From: Nitzschia sp. pyKryTriq1
Lineage: Eukaryota > Bacillariophyta > Bacillariophyceae > Bacillariales > Bacillariaceae
NCBI GenBank assembly: GCA_956465555.1
Contig: OY101118.1
Location: 930,001-994,000, forward strand
Reading direction: 5' to 3'
DNA: 64,000 nucleotides
Of the stretch, positions 44,826-54,573 are shown piece by piece. Position 1 is the first letter of the stretch, and the number at the start of each line of letters is the position of its first letter. The position numbers and the translations under genes were made by a program. Under the pieces are notes generated by a model that was not told where the DNA came from, searched no databases, and saw only the letters and a program-made list of their open reading frames with translations.

Positions 44826-45312
44826 CTCACCCCTTAGGTAATTCTGTCGTCTGTGCGTCAGAAGATTTCTTCTGACCGTCAGAAGATTTCTTCTGACAGT
44901 CAGGCCGTGGGTTCGAGACCGAACCTCAACCCCCTTTTTCAGAGCACATCCCGGCTGAAGGCCAGACGTGACTCCTGACTGCATGCATAGTGCAGGGGGG
45001 AGCCTTTCTGGGATAGGTCGGACGCTCTTGTGCCGCCACCGTGCGGCCTCTATGTTTATCCCTCTTGGCCGTAGTAGTAGCAGCAGCAGCAGGTTTGGCA
45101 TCGAGCTCGGCGTCGTCTGTAGGTTGGAGTTGTTGTTGTTGTTCCGCAGTAGTACCTCTTTGACTCCATCGCGGAGGGGGTGGATCATTGTTGGGACGAA
45201 GGTTTCTTCTGACCGTCAGACGATTTCTTCTGACAGTCAGAAGATTTCGTCTGACCGTCAGAAGATTTCTTCTGACCGTCAGAAGACTACGTCATCTTGT
45301 ATAAGGGGTGAG
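44826..45312. mobile_element. MITE-like element with palindrome arrays
   Basis: The ends are inverted: CTCACCCCTTA at 44826-44836 and its complement at 45302-45312, giving a 487-bp unit. Just inside each end are 20-bp near-perfect palindromes, GTCAGAAGATTTCTTCTGAC, with 9-bp arms around TT. Copies lie at 44857-44876 and 44878-44897, and at 45215-45234, 45236-45255 and 45257-45276, with flanking half units, on a strict 21-bp period. No transposase is encoded, so it would be non-autonomous. A GGTTCGAGACC pol III B-box-like word lies at 44910-44920. The superfamily is unknown and target duplications are not clear. Confidence 0.6.
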
Positions 45313-45624
45313 ATGTCGCAGTTCGGCCAGAAGAAGTGGACGGTCTGGCCACCACACCGATCCCCGGATGCTCCTGGTACTAACTGTAATCATCGCATTT
45401 GTTGAGATTCGAGCGCGATGCCGTACATCGCACGATTGACAGACGGATCCCGTACGAATGGACCCGTACGATCCGTGAATGGAAGTACGCGATCGGATAG
45501 TACTACTAGTAGACGATCGGCCACTTCACTAGAACAAACAAAGTGGGGGCTCGTTGCACCCTGATTTGAGGTAGTAATGGTCGGCCGTTGATTGTTGAGT
45601 CTTAGAACCGCAATATCCCAAATC

Positions 45625-45715
45625 GGACGCGGATGCGATGCGATGTGATATGTTGTTTTGTTTTGTGATGCGATAAGATGCTGCGATGCGATGCGATGCG
45701 GATGCGATGCGATTG
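45625..45715. repeat. GATGC-type minisatellite
   Basis: Degenerate copies of GATGC / GATGCG repeat through the stretch, with TGTGATATG and GATAAGATGCT interruptions. Found in noncoding DNA near the 3' end of the fusion gene. Confidence 0.7.
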
Positions 45716-46040
45716 TTATTGCACGCGTAAATGATATTAGCTGTTATCGTGAAACTTAGCGGTGACGCACGAGAAGCAAAGCAAGCGGTGACGCACGAGG
45801 CTTCTCTTTGCATTCGTGAAAAAGGGGTGAGAAGTACGGTGGATATTTATTTGGAAATTTCAGCAAGTACCGAACCGGTATTCGTAGACGTGTGGTCATC
45901 CTTCCTGATCCTTCCTCTCTCTACTATAGACTAGAGCAGTAGAGAGAGCAGAGACTCTAGAGCGAGAGGAGTGGTAGAGAATGAATATTCTACTGCTAAA
46001 ATAGTGACGATACTTCATCTCATACCAATGCCTTTCTTTT

Positions 46041-48900
46041 TTAGAACCAGTCAGGGATACTAGCAACGGCATCCACCAATGACTGCACTTCCAGAAGAGT
46101 ATTGTAGTGTGCCAGCGATACCCGGACCACTCCTTCGGAATGATCGAAGTCGAAGTCTCGAGCGAGATGCGGTGTGCAGAGAAATGAACTGTACCGACAG
46201 CCGATACCATGGGCCTCGCAGATGGTCACAATTGTACGGGGTGAAATAGTCGCATGAACAAAGCTAATCGTCGGGAGTCGAGCCGAACAGGAGAGGGGCG
46301 CGACATGCGTGTTGTTGCCATCGCCGCCTAGGATACGTACTTGCTTGGAACGACTCAGACCACGGAGTAACGCGTCCACCAATGGGATCTCTGCGAGACG
46401 AATGCGGCTATAAGCTTTCCTGATTTGATTGTTTGTAATTGCAGGCTGTTCAACGGACTTGTCCAGGTATCGTGCCGAAACATCTGCCTCTGAGCATCTC
46501 TCTCCGGAAAAAGGAAGGCGTAATATTCAGCGAAGAATCGTCTTTTGACGGACCAGCTGAGAAGGTTGCTAGTGATACCAGATACCGTCCCAGTCCCACC
46601 ACACCAGCACAGGCTTCATAATTAATGGTCCCGCTCTCAAAAAGCTGATGCAGTAACGCATCATCGTCTACAGCACCTGGGGATGATCCAGTAGCATGGG
46701 CAAAATGGGCTACAGCTCCTCTTCGGCTACCATAGAGTGCCCCCAAGTGGGGGCCAAACAATTTATGGCACGAAATCGCATACCAATCGACATTGCGGTG
46801 GTGTTTCAAATCCGCAAAGTAATGCGGCACCGCCGCAACTCCATCGACTACAATATCAGCGTATCCTTCGCTTTGAGCTTTGATGAGAGATGACAATGAC
46901 TCCAAATCACGAATCTGGCCCAAAACATTCGATGCATGTGGAATTGCAACAATGCGTGTGGCAGGTGTCACCAATTCCGCCAATTGACTCGAACAGATAG
47001 TGTTGTCTACTTCTGTTGGTCCAGGAGTGCCAAAAGGAGTCCAGAGCTTGAGGGTCGCACCACTTTCCTTGGCGGCTCGAACCCACGGATCAAAATTCGC
47101 GCAATGATTCTCGGTACTCAGAATGATCTCATCCGTCACGCTCAGCAGGCCGCACTGTACGTATTTGTCTGCAAGTGACGCGAGCAACGTGGTCGCATTA
47201 GGTCCCAAAACCATCAAATCATTGTCCCGTGTACCGAGGAGCTTCCGTAAGGTGTTTCTTGCTTCACTCTTGGTCCTTGTTCCCACCACCACCCGATTTC
47301 GACAACGCAAGGATTCGCATACGGCATCAATGACGTGTTGTGCGACCTGTGACCCTCCCGCATTTTCAAAGAATACCTGCGGGACAGTTCGACAGGAGGC
47401 TGCGTCAGAAAAAAATGGAAACTGCGATCTTGCATAGCAGGATATATCGTGGCCTTGTATTGTGTTGTCTTGGTCGTCAATATTTGAGGTTTGGGAGTTC
47501 GTACCATTTTCTGCATTTTGCGCCTCGTCCTCTTGACGTTGTGCCTTCTTTTCAAACATGCTCCATCGAATCTTATTAATGATGGTAGCTTTGGAAGGTG
47601 CAATGAGCTCTCCACTACTATCTGACATGTCTGGCATTAAATGGACGCAGCGCCATCCACCTGGATTGATGGCAGCGTTCGTGACATGTGGCAACACCCA
47701 AAGAGTTGTCAAATCTCTAATCACCTCGTTGTGAAGGTTTTCGGCATGAGGAAGTCCTGTAGCACTATCTTGAGATGGTGGGGCGTTGATCTCCAAAATG
47801 TAGGCGACTGGATCCTTCGCATGGTTATATGAAAGCATAAAGTCGATTCCCATGTACTCAAACCCATGGTTGGCTTGCCCTCCTTGCAAGAACGGAAAGG
47901 CCTGTTCCGCTAGAAAGGATATGCACTTTTGGACCGAAGGGAAGAAGGCAGCCAGTGGAACAACTGTCTGTCCATCGCGTTCTGTGTACTCGGTCGTTTC
48001 AAAGTCAGCCAGGATTTCCCCTGCAAACTTGGTGTCATCATGACTGTTCGCACAGCAGTTTGTGATATGAATAGAATCCTGGAAGGATCCAGTTTGATTT
48101 GCATCGCTAGTTGTAAAGGCGTCATTGGCGACGTGCAAGAAGGCTCGATGATGAACAAAGGCTCGGCCGTCGCTGGTCAAGAGACCGTAGACTCGAACAT
48201 GGCACTTGCGACCTCCAAACAGGACCGGTGGCCAAACATATCGCTGTGCGACGTACCGATGCTCTGGATACAGAGGTGTGGACTCTTCAGAGGCCAGCGA
48301 CGCGGCTGTTTCCGGTCCGACTACCCAGATACCACCAGCGCCATTCGCCATGGCATCCTTGACTACCCACAAGTTGGATGGCCCCTTGTCGACATCAGGT
48401 GCTAAAGATAGGTCCAAATTAGCTTTGTTCATAATGTCTGGATAGTCGGAAGCCGATGTTACAAAATGAACATCGTCTGCAGATCGTTCGGTCGGATCAA
48501 CATCCTCATCCTCATTCAAAAGTTTGACTTTTTTCGCAAATGCTTGAAACCCATCCAAACCTCGAAAACAATACGTTTCGAGATTCGCGAGGAGAGGATC
48601 TTGATCCTTCTTCTTCTTGTCGACACTGGAGAAAAGTCGACCCAGAGCCCACTTGCTGTCCAACACACTAGTTCCGTTCGGCAAGTGAGAGTACACCTTG
48701 ACGCTGTCACGGTAGTCTTTCGTTTCGCGTCGAGGCGCATTCTCCCACAAAAAGTCGGGAACGACTTCCGGAGATTCGGTAGTGTTGATCCAATCCGATG
48801 GTACCAACGGAGATATCCGATCGCTCGCTACGACACCAGTGACGGAATAGCGCACGGATGAACTCATATTTTGTTGGTATGTGCACGTAATGTCTTTCAT
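46041..48900 (-). CDS. Fusion: tubulin-tyrosine-ligase domain + cysteine-desulfurase-like domain
   Basis: Two exons, 48900-46554 and 46489-46041, give 931 residues. The 64-bp intron (polypyrimidine tract, GT-AG, phase 1) restores the usual end of the second domain. One uninterrupted frame of more than 780 codons holds both domains. Residues about 90-430 are a TTL/ATP-grasp ligase: NLWVVKDAMANGAGGIWVV, EHRYVAQRYVWPPVLFGGRK, CHVRVYGLLTS, HITNCCANSH and YMGIDFMLSYN, then AYILEINAPPSQ with the metal-binding E-x-N. Residues about 510-930 are a class V PLP enzyme of the cysteine-desulfurase-like VC1184 type: VFFENAGGSQVAQHVIDAV, DIVVDGVAAVPHYFADLK, the PLP lysine near residue 712 in SCHKLFGPHLGALYG, SGTINYEACAGVVGLGRYL, and EGVVRVSLAHYNTLLEV. 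There is no signal peptide. The start may be 48900 or the Met at 48867. Joint function is unknown. Confidence 0.85.
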
Positions 48901-50481
48901 GACAACGGTGTGTTCAGAGGGTCGCTACCTGAGCAATTACTGTATTTAAAATATTGGTTACCGACACTCCTACTGAGGCTCCTAATACACTACTCGTACG
49001 TAGCATGGAGATGTTGTGAATATTTTGTATTTTGTGCTGGCTGCGCTATGGTCATCATTATCAGTATTTCAATATCAATATTGTCATTGTCAGTGTCACC
49101 GACAACAATGTCAATGAGAGGCGCGACGGCATGGCAAGCCCAGCAAGCGCGGGACCATGCTCGGGACAGAACACTTGGAAGTCGTAGGAGTCAAGTTGAT
49201 TGAGCTCCTCGCTCTCGCTCTCTCTGCGCGGACGGGCGGGAGGACGACGCGCGACCGGTACGTAGTACCGGCGTTCGTACGTACCGTGCAGTACAAGTAC
49301 CGGTACAAGGAAGTCAAAGTAGTGGAACTCTTTGTTGCTTTGATATGAAGTCGGTCTCGTAGAGTAGTTCAGACAATCAAGATAAACAAGTATTTTCAAG
49401 ATTATAACTATTAGAAAGATCTACCTTTTGCAAGAATGATTTTTGGATCGCTGAACTTTCGTCCAGCGATCTCCAAAAGTTCATCAGCATTCCACTTCTG
49501 ATAGTAGCCAAGATCCAATTTTTGTACTTAGGCAGTTGAACTTGGATGATGTTGGACATATTGCCTCGCATGTCCGGGAGGAATGCAATGGAGTCCATCC
49601 CGCCGGTATCCTTCAGATGAGTCCATACCGACTTTTTCAAGGGGATCAGCATTGCAATACACACGGTCTACGCGACTCGTACGACCATAGTCTGCCCGTC
49701 GTCGGTAGATAATGTCCTGAAGGATCTTCCACGCTAGTGCGCGCCGTGCATGCGCAGACGCCCTAGCCACGACCAGTCGATGACGTGGTCGGCCCGTAAT
49801 GACTCGGGTGCGTGTGAGACGCGCGACGTACGACTGGCCCCCGTCCGTTGCAAAGACTCAACAGAAACTACAAGTCTATGTACTAGACTACAACTGCCAA
49901 ACAGGCACCGAAAATAGCTCACCACATAAAATGAGATTCACACCATGTCCGTCTTCTTGAATTTGGTGGTTAGGCCGGTCTTTCGATAGGCAGTTGAACT
50001 TTCAATGATACATCCATGCATGAGGATGTATCAATGCCGCTTGACATTCAATTAGGTCTCAAAATTCATCTTGTGGCAGTTCCAAGAACCAAACTGCCAT
50101 CGAATATTCAGTATCCGAAACGATAGTTTTTGTTCACGAGTCGCGAGTCCCTACCTCTAGGGATCCCGACTCGCGGACAAAGGACAGACACACATCGACT
50201 AAGGACAAGTACTGTACATACTACTACTAGCTAGTAGAGTATATTAGAGCAAACCGGGTAGTACCGGTACGATAGAGAGAGGACTATTCGTAGAGGAGTT
50301 GATTATGTAGTAGTAAGATTAGTAGTTGCTGCTACTAGATTGCAAGAAGCAAGTGGGTTGCTGCTGCTTCCGTTCTTGGAAGACAGCAGGGCCGGAGATG
50401 GACTGGTGTGTAGGAGTTCTTTGTACAATCATGGTTTTTTAGTACAACAGCAGGTTGTTATTGTTCCCGGGGTCTTCTTTG
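48901..50481. other. Gap upstream of the fusion gene; unassigned reading-frame remnants
   Basis: Minus-strand frames at 49377-49770 (for example MDSIAFLPDMRGNMSNI) are suggestive of an old coding fragment but match nothing I recognise. A GTAC-rich stretch at 49255-49305 and another at about 50205-50275 (including GTACCGGTACG) are present. At about 50143-50178 a GC-rich imperfect hairpin surrounds CCTCTAGGGATCCCG. Confidence 0.35.
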
Positions 50482-51681
50482 TCAGGCAGGTCGTGATGCT
50501 TCTTCTTGTTCCGTTAGTGTTTCATCCGTGACGTTCTTATCAATCTTCGGTTCCTGCTGCTGCTTGGTCTCGCTCATGGTGATATTGTTGCTGCTGGCAT
50601 GACAACGAGATCCAACCTTCTTGATGATGGGACCCTTCTTGATGGCTACGCGTCTCAATTGGCGGCACAAGCTTGGATTCTTCTTGGAAAAGAGTTTGTG
50701 CCGATATCCACCAATGTTTCTACCTCTCTGCAACAACTCAAAACCATACAATTTGAGTTGACGCTTGAAGGAAGTCAACTTGGTTTGGCGGAAGTATTGT
50801 GGCAAAACCTCGTGGAAAAAGACATATGGATCGTGAATTCGAAAGGTATCGTCGGACACGAATGATACCACATCGAGTCGACCAAGGAGCTCTACTTCTC
50901 GAAGCAATCGATGAAGCTTTTCTGGGAAGGGTTCACTTCCTCGACCCACAGAACCAGCGGGCGTCTTTTTGTTCTTCTCCTGCTGGTGGTGGTGGATGGC
51001 CATCAACTTCGATGAATGACCGTGACTCGTCCCGCCGCTCGTGGTCAGCATCCCCAGTACACCTGCTGGAGCTCTCAAGTTGGAAGAAAGATGGTAGGCT
51101 GCCAAAAGACGCGAGTCGCCGCGTTGATCGAACAGTACTGGTGGTGGTACCAGGTTTGCTTTCGTAGGGCGGCTGCTGAGACTCATCAGGCCAAGCTTAA
51201 AGAAATAGGAGGAAAGAATATCACCACCTCCAGCGGCGATGTTAGCAAAGTTGGGAGAATAGTCCAGTGACGTGCGAAGACGAGGATAGTCCTCGTTTGT
51301 AGTCCATCTGCCTTGTTCTCCCAAGACTGCCTCGGTCCGACTCAGTAGCTGAAGAGTGTGATCGGGGTTGCCAAGTGGCAAGAAAGCTTGGTTTGCATGA
51401 GGGCGGGAGATGAGACTCGACGAGTACCATGCACCATTATGACCGGGTAGTCGCGATAGAAGGTCAGAGTCCTTGCTGCAGCTTCTGGATCCCTTCAAGG
51501 AATAAAGCCACTGCGTTGATACTAGCAGTGCTGGACGAGCAGCAGTGTCAGTGGGGGTGGTGCTGGCGAGTTTTGCCATGATGTCTGCTGTCATCGTTTC
51601 TGGAAAGCCTTCTTTGCCGCCGACTTGACTATCGCATCCGAGTCCGATGTGCTTGAGATCTCGCATTCCTAACTTGCTCAT
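50482..51681 (-). CDS. Heat shock factor-type transcription factor
   Basis: Single exon, 399 residues from the first ATG (51681); the frame is open to 51723 but only with a non-ATG codon. The HSF DNA-binding domain is C-terminal, about residues 250-350: FPEKLHRLLREVE, DVVSFVSDDTFRIHDPYVFF, LPQYFRQTKLTSFKRQLKLY and GFELLQRGRNIGGYRHKLF. The recognition helix is the F-x-RQLNxYGF-like segment FKRQLKLYGF, where Asn is Lys. No leucine-zipper oligomerisation region follows the domain; instead there is a basic stretch (RRVAIKKGPIIKKVGSR) and an acidic Gln/Glu tail. The first 240 residues are low-complexity with Leu/Ser/Thr-rich stretches. HSF genes are strongly expanded in diatoms, and this is one of the divergent kind with the domain far from the N terminus. 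Confidence 0.88.
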   Translation of the reverse strand: MSKLGMRDLKHIGLGCDSQVGGKEGFPETMTADIMAKLASTTPTDTAARPALLVSTQWLYSLKGSRSCSKDSDLLSRLPGHNGAWYSSSLISRPHANQAFLPLGNPDHTLQLLSRTEAVLGEQGRWTTNEDYPRLRTSLDYSPNFANIAAGGGDILSSYFFKLGLMSLSSRPTKANLVPPPVLFDQRGDSRLLAAYHLSSNLRAPAGVLGMLTTSGGTSHGHSSKLMAIHHHQQEKNKKTPAGSVGRGSEPFPEKLHRLLREVELLGRLDVVSFVSDDTFRIHDPYVFFHEVLPQYFRQTKLTSFKRQLKLYGFELLQRGRNIGGYRHKLFSKKNPSLCRQLRRVAIKKGPIIKKVGSRCHASSNNITMSETKQQQEPKIDKNVTDETLTEQEEASRPA

Positions 51682-52090
51682 TGTAAGATTCTTCAGTTCT
51701 TTTTTGTGTTCAATCTTTGTCAATCGGCAATCGATCGGCAGAATAGTAGTATTATGGGAAACCAGAAGAATCGCCTCACTTGGTAATAATGTACAACTGC
51801 TCCGCTATTTTTTATCAGGCCCATGCTACAGTATGGACAGAACCTCGAAGGCGGAGAATTCCGGCGCTAATTCTTCTAGACATTTCGGACTTGAGCGCAC
51901 CAATAACTATCGGTAATACCTGCTGGTATGCCCACTTCCAAACGAAGCAGATTTTAATTCCCGTTCATGCCAGCAGAAACGTTACCAGTAAACTACTACC
52001 GGGACGAGTATTTGTTTTGATGCACTGACGTGGTTTTCGCCGGCAAGGAGGGCTTAAATCGAATTGACCAAGGAAGAAGGTTTTTCGGAA
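51682..52090. other. Gap between HSF gene and transposon; no gene seen
   Basis: No coding signal. This is the 5' flank of the HSF gene up to the transposon insertion. If the insertion is recent, the original gap between the HSF gene and the ALKBH8 gene was about 1 kb. Confidence 0.4.
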
Positions 52091-52241
52091 TAACGAGCCC
52101 CTCAATGCCACCTTTTTGTAGCCGGCCCGGTCCTGTTCAAACCAACTCGTCCTGGCCTACTCCGACTAAACAGCGGTACTCCGACCGTCCGGCACACTCA
52201 CCAATCAGGAATTAGGAATCAGAAAATTCAATAGAAAAATC
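52091..52241 (+). repeat. Left terminal inverted repeat of the transposon
   Basis: 151 bp matching 56132-56282 in reverse complement with one visible difference. It includes a long GC-rich core around GTAGCCGGCCCGGTCC and an AT-rich inner edge ending GAAAAATC. Confidence 0.9.
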
Positions 52242-52395
52242 AGATAATTCCCAAAATTCCGCTTTCGAATTTCCAAGCAACAACATCCAACCATTGCGCC
52301 CCGCAAGTTTTGTGTTTATTTTGTGTTCATTCTCTGCATCACTCTCACATCACATCATCTCTACATTACTCCATCAAACACACCTCACCATTATC

Positions 52396-54443
52396 ATGTC
52401 AACCTATGACGAGCTCCTTTCATCACTGGATGAGGAGAATACTTGGAGGGCTGATGGTATTTTCCTTGACCTCCATGAGGACCTGACATCAACAGCTACA
52501 GTCAGGTATGATGTCGCGTCGACCATTGTTGATTCTGCGTCTAAGTCTGACCGTGTAAGTACTGCACTCAGATTGTTCGATTTCGAATTCGAATTCGAAA
52601 AATAGTATTTTCTCTCGAAAGTTCGAATTTCCCTTACGTTTTTTACCCCGATGTAGGAACAACACAAGCTCTGGTTTCCCCCCCAATACAACGAGGATAG
52701 CGCTTCCGTTAGAGAACTAGTTGTTGCCCTCTGCGCCAAGGCATGCATCCCTGTGGGCTTTTCTCTTGTAACGAGGACTGTTGAAAAGCAAGGTGCCTTT
52801 AGGAAAATTAGACTTATTTGCAGCAGGGGGTTTCTGCTACGAGAGGTAAGCACTTCGGAAATATGAACATTGAATTCGAAATATCGAATTCGAATTCGAA
52901 TACGTAATTCAACATCGAATTCGAATTCGATATCGAGTTCGAAAATGAATAATAATTTTCTGTACTAACTTCACGTTGCTCATTTCATGCAGTCTGGTGG
53001 GGGTAGTAACATAATTATTTTCTGTACTAACTTCACGTTGCTCATTTCATGCAGTCTGGTGGGGGTAGTAACCGTGCATCCACCACCAAACGACCCTCTG
53101 ACGCTAAGGACCTCTGCCCCTTTGTATTTAGCATCTTCTTTTGTTATGACAACAAACGTTGGTTCCTTAGAAAGTATGGCTATGGGTGTTTACAGCATTT
53201 GCACCACTGCCAGCTCAAGGCTGCACATGTTCATGTGCCGACAAAACATGTGTCTCGTGAAGAGCTCATGTTGGTGCAGCAACAGCTGATGAATCACTCC
53301 CCATTGTCCTTGATCAGTTCCCTTTTAGAGACACGAAATGGCCACACACTTACCTCCAAGCAGCTGCAAGGTATTCGGTCTCAACTCATGGTTGGAAACA
53401 ACCATGAACATTCCAAAGCTGACAGGCTACTAGACACTCTTCGGAAAGCGGATGGCGTGAAATATTGTGTTTTCATTGCAAGAATGGAAGATGACCATTT
53501 GGTGACAGTGCGAAAAACACGCAAGTCTAAAGAAAAACAGGTGGTTTCAGAAACAGTGGAGCTGGAAGAGGAAGGCAAATCCTTTGCTAGGAACGTTATC
53601 AAGGCATTCGAATTTTAAGGTGAGCACGACAGTGCAGATGCATATCACTTTTTCAAGTCTGAGTCAGTGTACTATGTGAAAATGGTGGAGCCTCCGTTGC
53701 TCGACCCAAACAATTACCACCCAAAGTATTGGCACACTAGGAAAGTCTCCGTGGGAAAGCCAAGATCAGGAATGGCAACACTCTCGTGTGATTGTGGGAT
53801 GCAACAACGTTTGGGTACAATATGTCGGCACATTTATTGCATCCTAGCGCGTGCACCAACAGCAGAGGACTGCTCGCCTAAGCATCTGAAAGCATTTCAA
53901 GCCTTTTATGGCGTGAACAAGGAGTTCACGAAGAAATGTGATGCTTTGAATATGACCTGGAGACATGGTATTGCTGTGACTTTGCCAATAGAGGAGGAAT
54001 ATGGAAGGGAATCATTTGACAAGAGATGGTTCCTGGAATCTCTTGATAAGATCGTGGAGAGAAACCCAACAAGGCAAAATGAGGAAAGTGAATCAGGGGA
54101 TGACGGATTTGACTTCAGCTGCACCAACAATGATTCAGATGGAGAAGCATCTACGAATACAGAGCACAAGGAGTCCTCGGGAGATGCAGAGTTGGAAGAG
54201 TGGAAAAGAGACCCTTTTGCCAAATTCATGCCGATGTACAAGGTTGTTCTGCAACAAATAAAGACAACAGATGACGTGAAGAAGGTTCAGGAACAATTCA
54301 ACATTATGCACCAAATAGTCCTGGCAGGAAAGCCAAAAGAGAAAGGAAACAATAAAGGAGTAGCGTCCCTCCCCAATACAGAAACACGAACCAAGGCACC
54401 TAGGAAGCGGGCGAGGGGGGAGGTACAGCGGAAAAGTACATAG
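52396..54443 (+). CDS. Transposon gene A: FAR1-like + SWIM zinc-finger protein, no DDE core
   Basis: Exons 52396-52554, 52657-52845 and 53055-53618 encode MSTYDELLSSLDEENTW and then a WRKY/GCM-type FAR1-like finger: LCPFVFSIFFCYDNKRW followed by GYGCLQHLHHC with Cys/His ligands. An in-frame TAA at 53616-53618 ends this part. The same frame is then open to 54443 and holds a SWIM zinc finger, LSCDCGMQQRLGTICRHIYC (C-x-C...C-x-H), and an acidic/basic tail (APRKRARGEVQRKST). FAR1 plus SWIM is the layout of Mutator-type transposases, which carry the DDE catalytic domain between the two. Only about 16 codons lie between them here. The gene is therefore either an internally deleted transposase with one stop or two separate small proteins. 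The third exon has two tandem acceptor copies. Confidence 0.7.
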
Positions 54444-54573
54444 ATACATAGTCATACAGATAATTCTAAATTCTAATTAGAATTAGAACTCTAATTAGAA
54501 TTCGAAATGTTAATTCGAATTCGAATTCGAAATTTGGAAATACGTAAACCTTACGTGTCGCAATACACCGACA

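Larger units (their letters stand above)
44283..46040. other. Repeat-rich gap; no gene seen
   Basis: Both flanking genes run on the minus strand, so this is the 5' side of the polymerase gene and the 3' side of the fusion gene. It holds the 44826-45312 inverted-repeat element and a GATGC-type minisatellite (about 45625-45715). Frames here reflect the palindrome repeats (repeated SSDRQK) and show no domain. Confidence 0.5.

Noticed and set aside
44910-44920. tRNA-like B box GGTTCGAGACC
   Set aside because: The flanking bases do not close a T stem and there is no A box or acceptor stem at the right distance, so it is not called a tRNA or SINE.
44664-45405. Open frames of 145-174 residues across the palindrome element
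   Set aside because: They consist of repeated SSDRQK-type words made by the 21-bp arrays and have no domain.
45625-45715. GATGC repeats as a CRISPR or centromere-like array
   Set aside because: Units are short, degenerate and without spacers; simple minisatellite is enough.
46450-46553. The fusion protein ending at the TGA near 46450 with LRGRCFGTIPGQVR
   Set aside because: That end lacks the usual class V C-terminal part, which lies in another frame just downstream; a 64-bp GT-AG intron joins them.
49377-49770. Minus-strand frames upstream of the fusion gene
   Set aside because: No domain, no splice pattern and no clear start; kept only as an unassigned remnant.
52987-53289. 100-aa frame from the first of two tandem acceptors
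   Set aside because: It shifts out of the FAR1 zinc-finger frame; the second acceptor keeps the domain.
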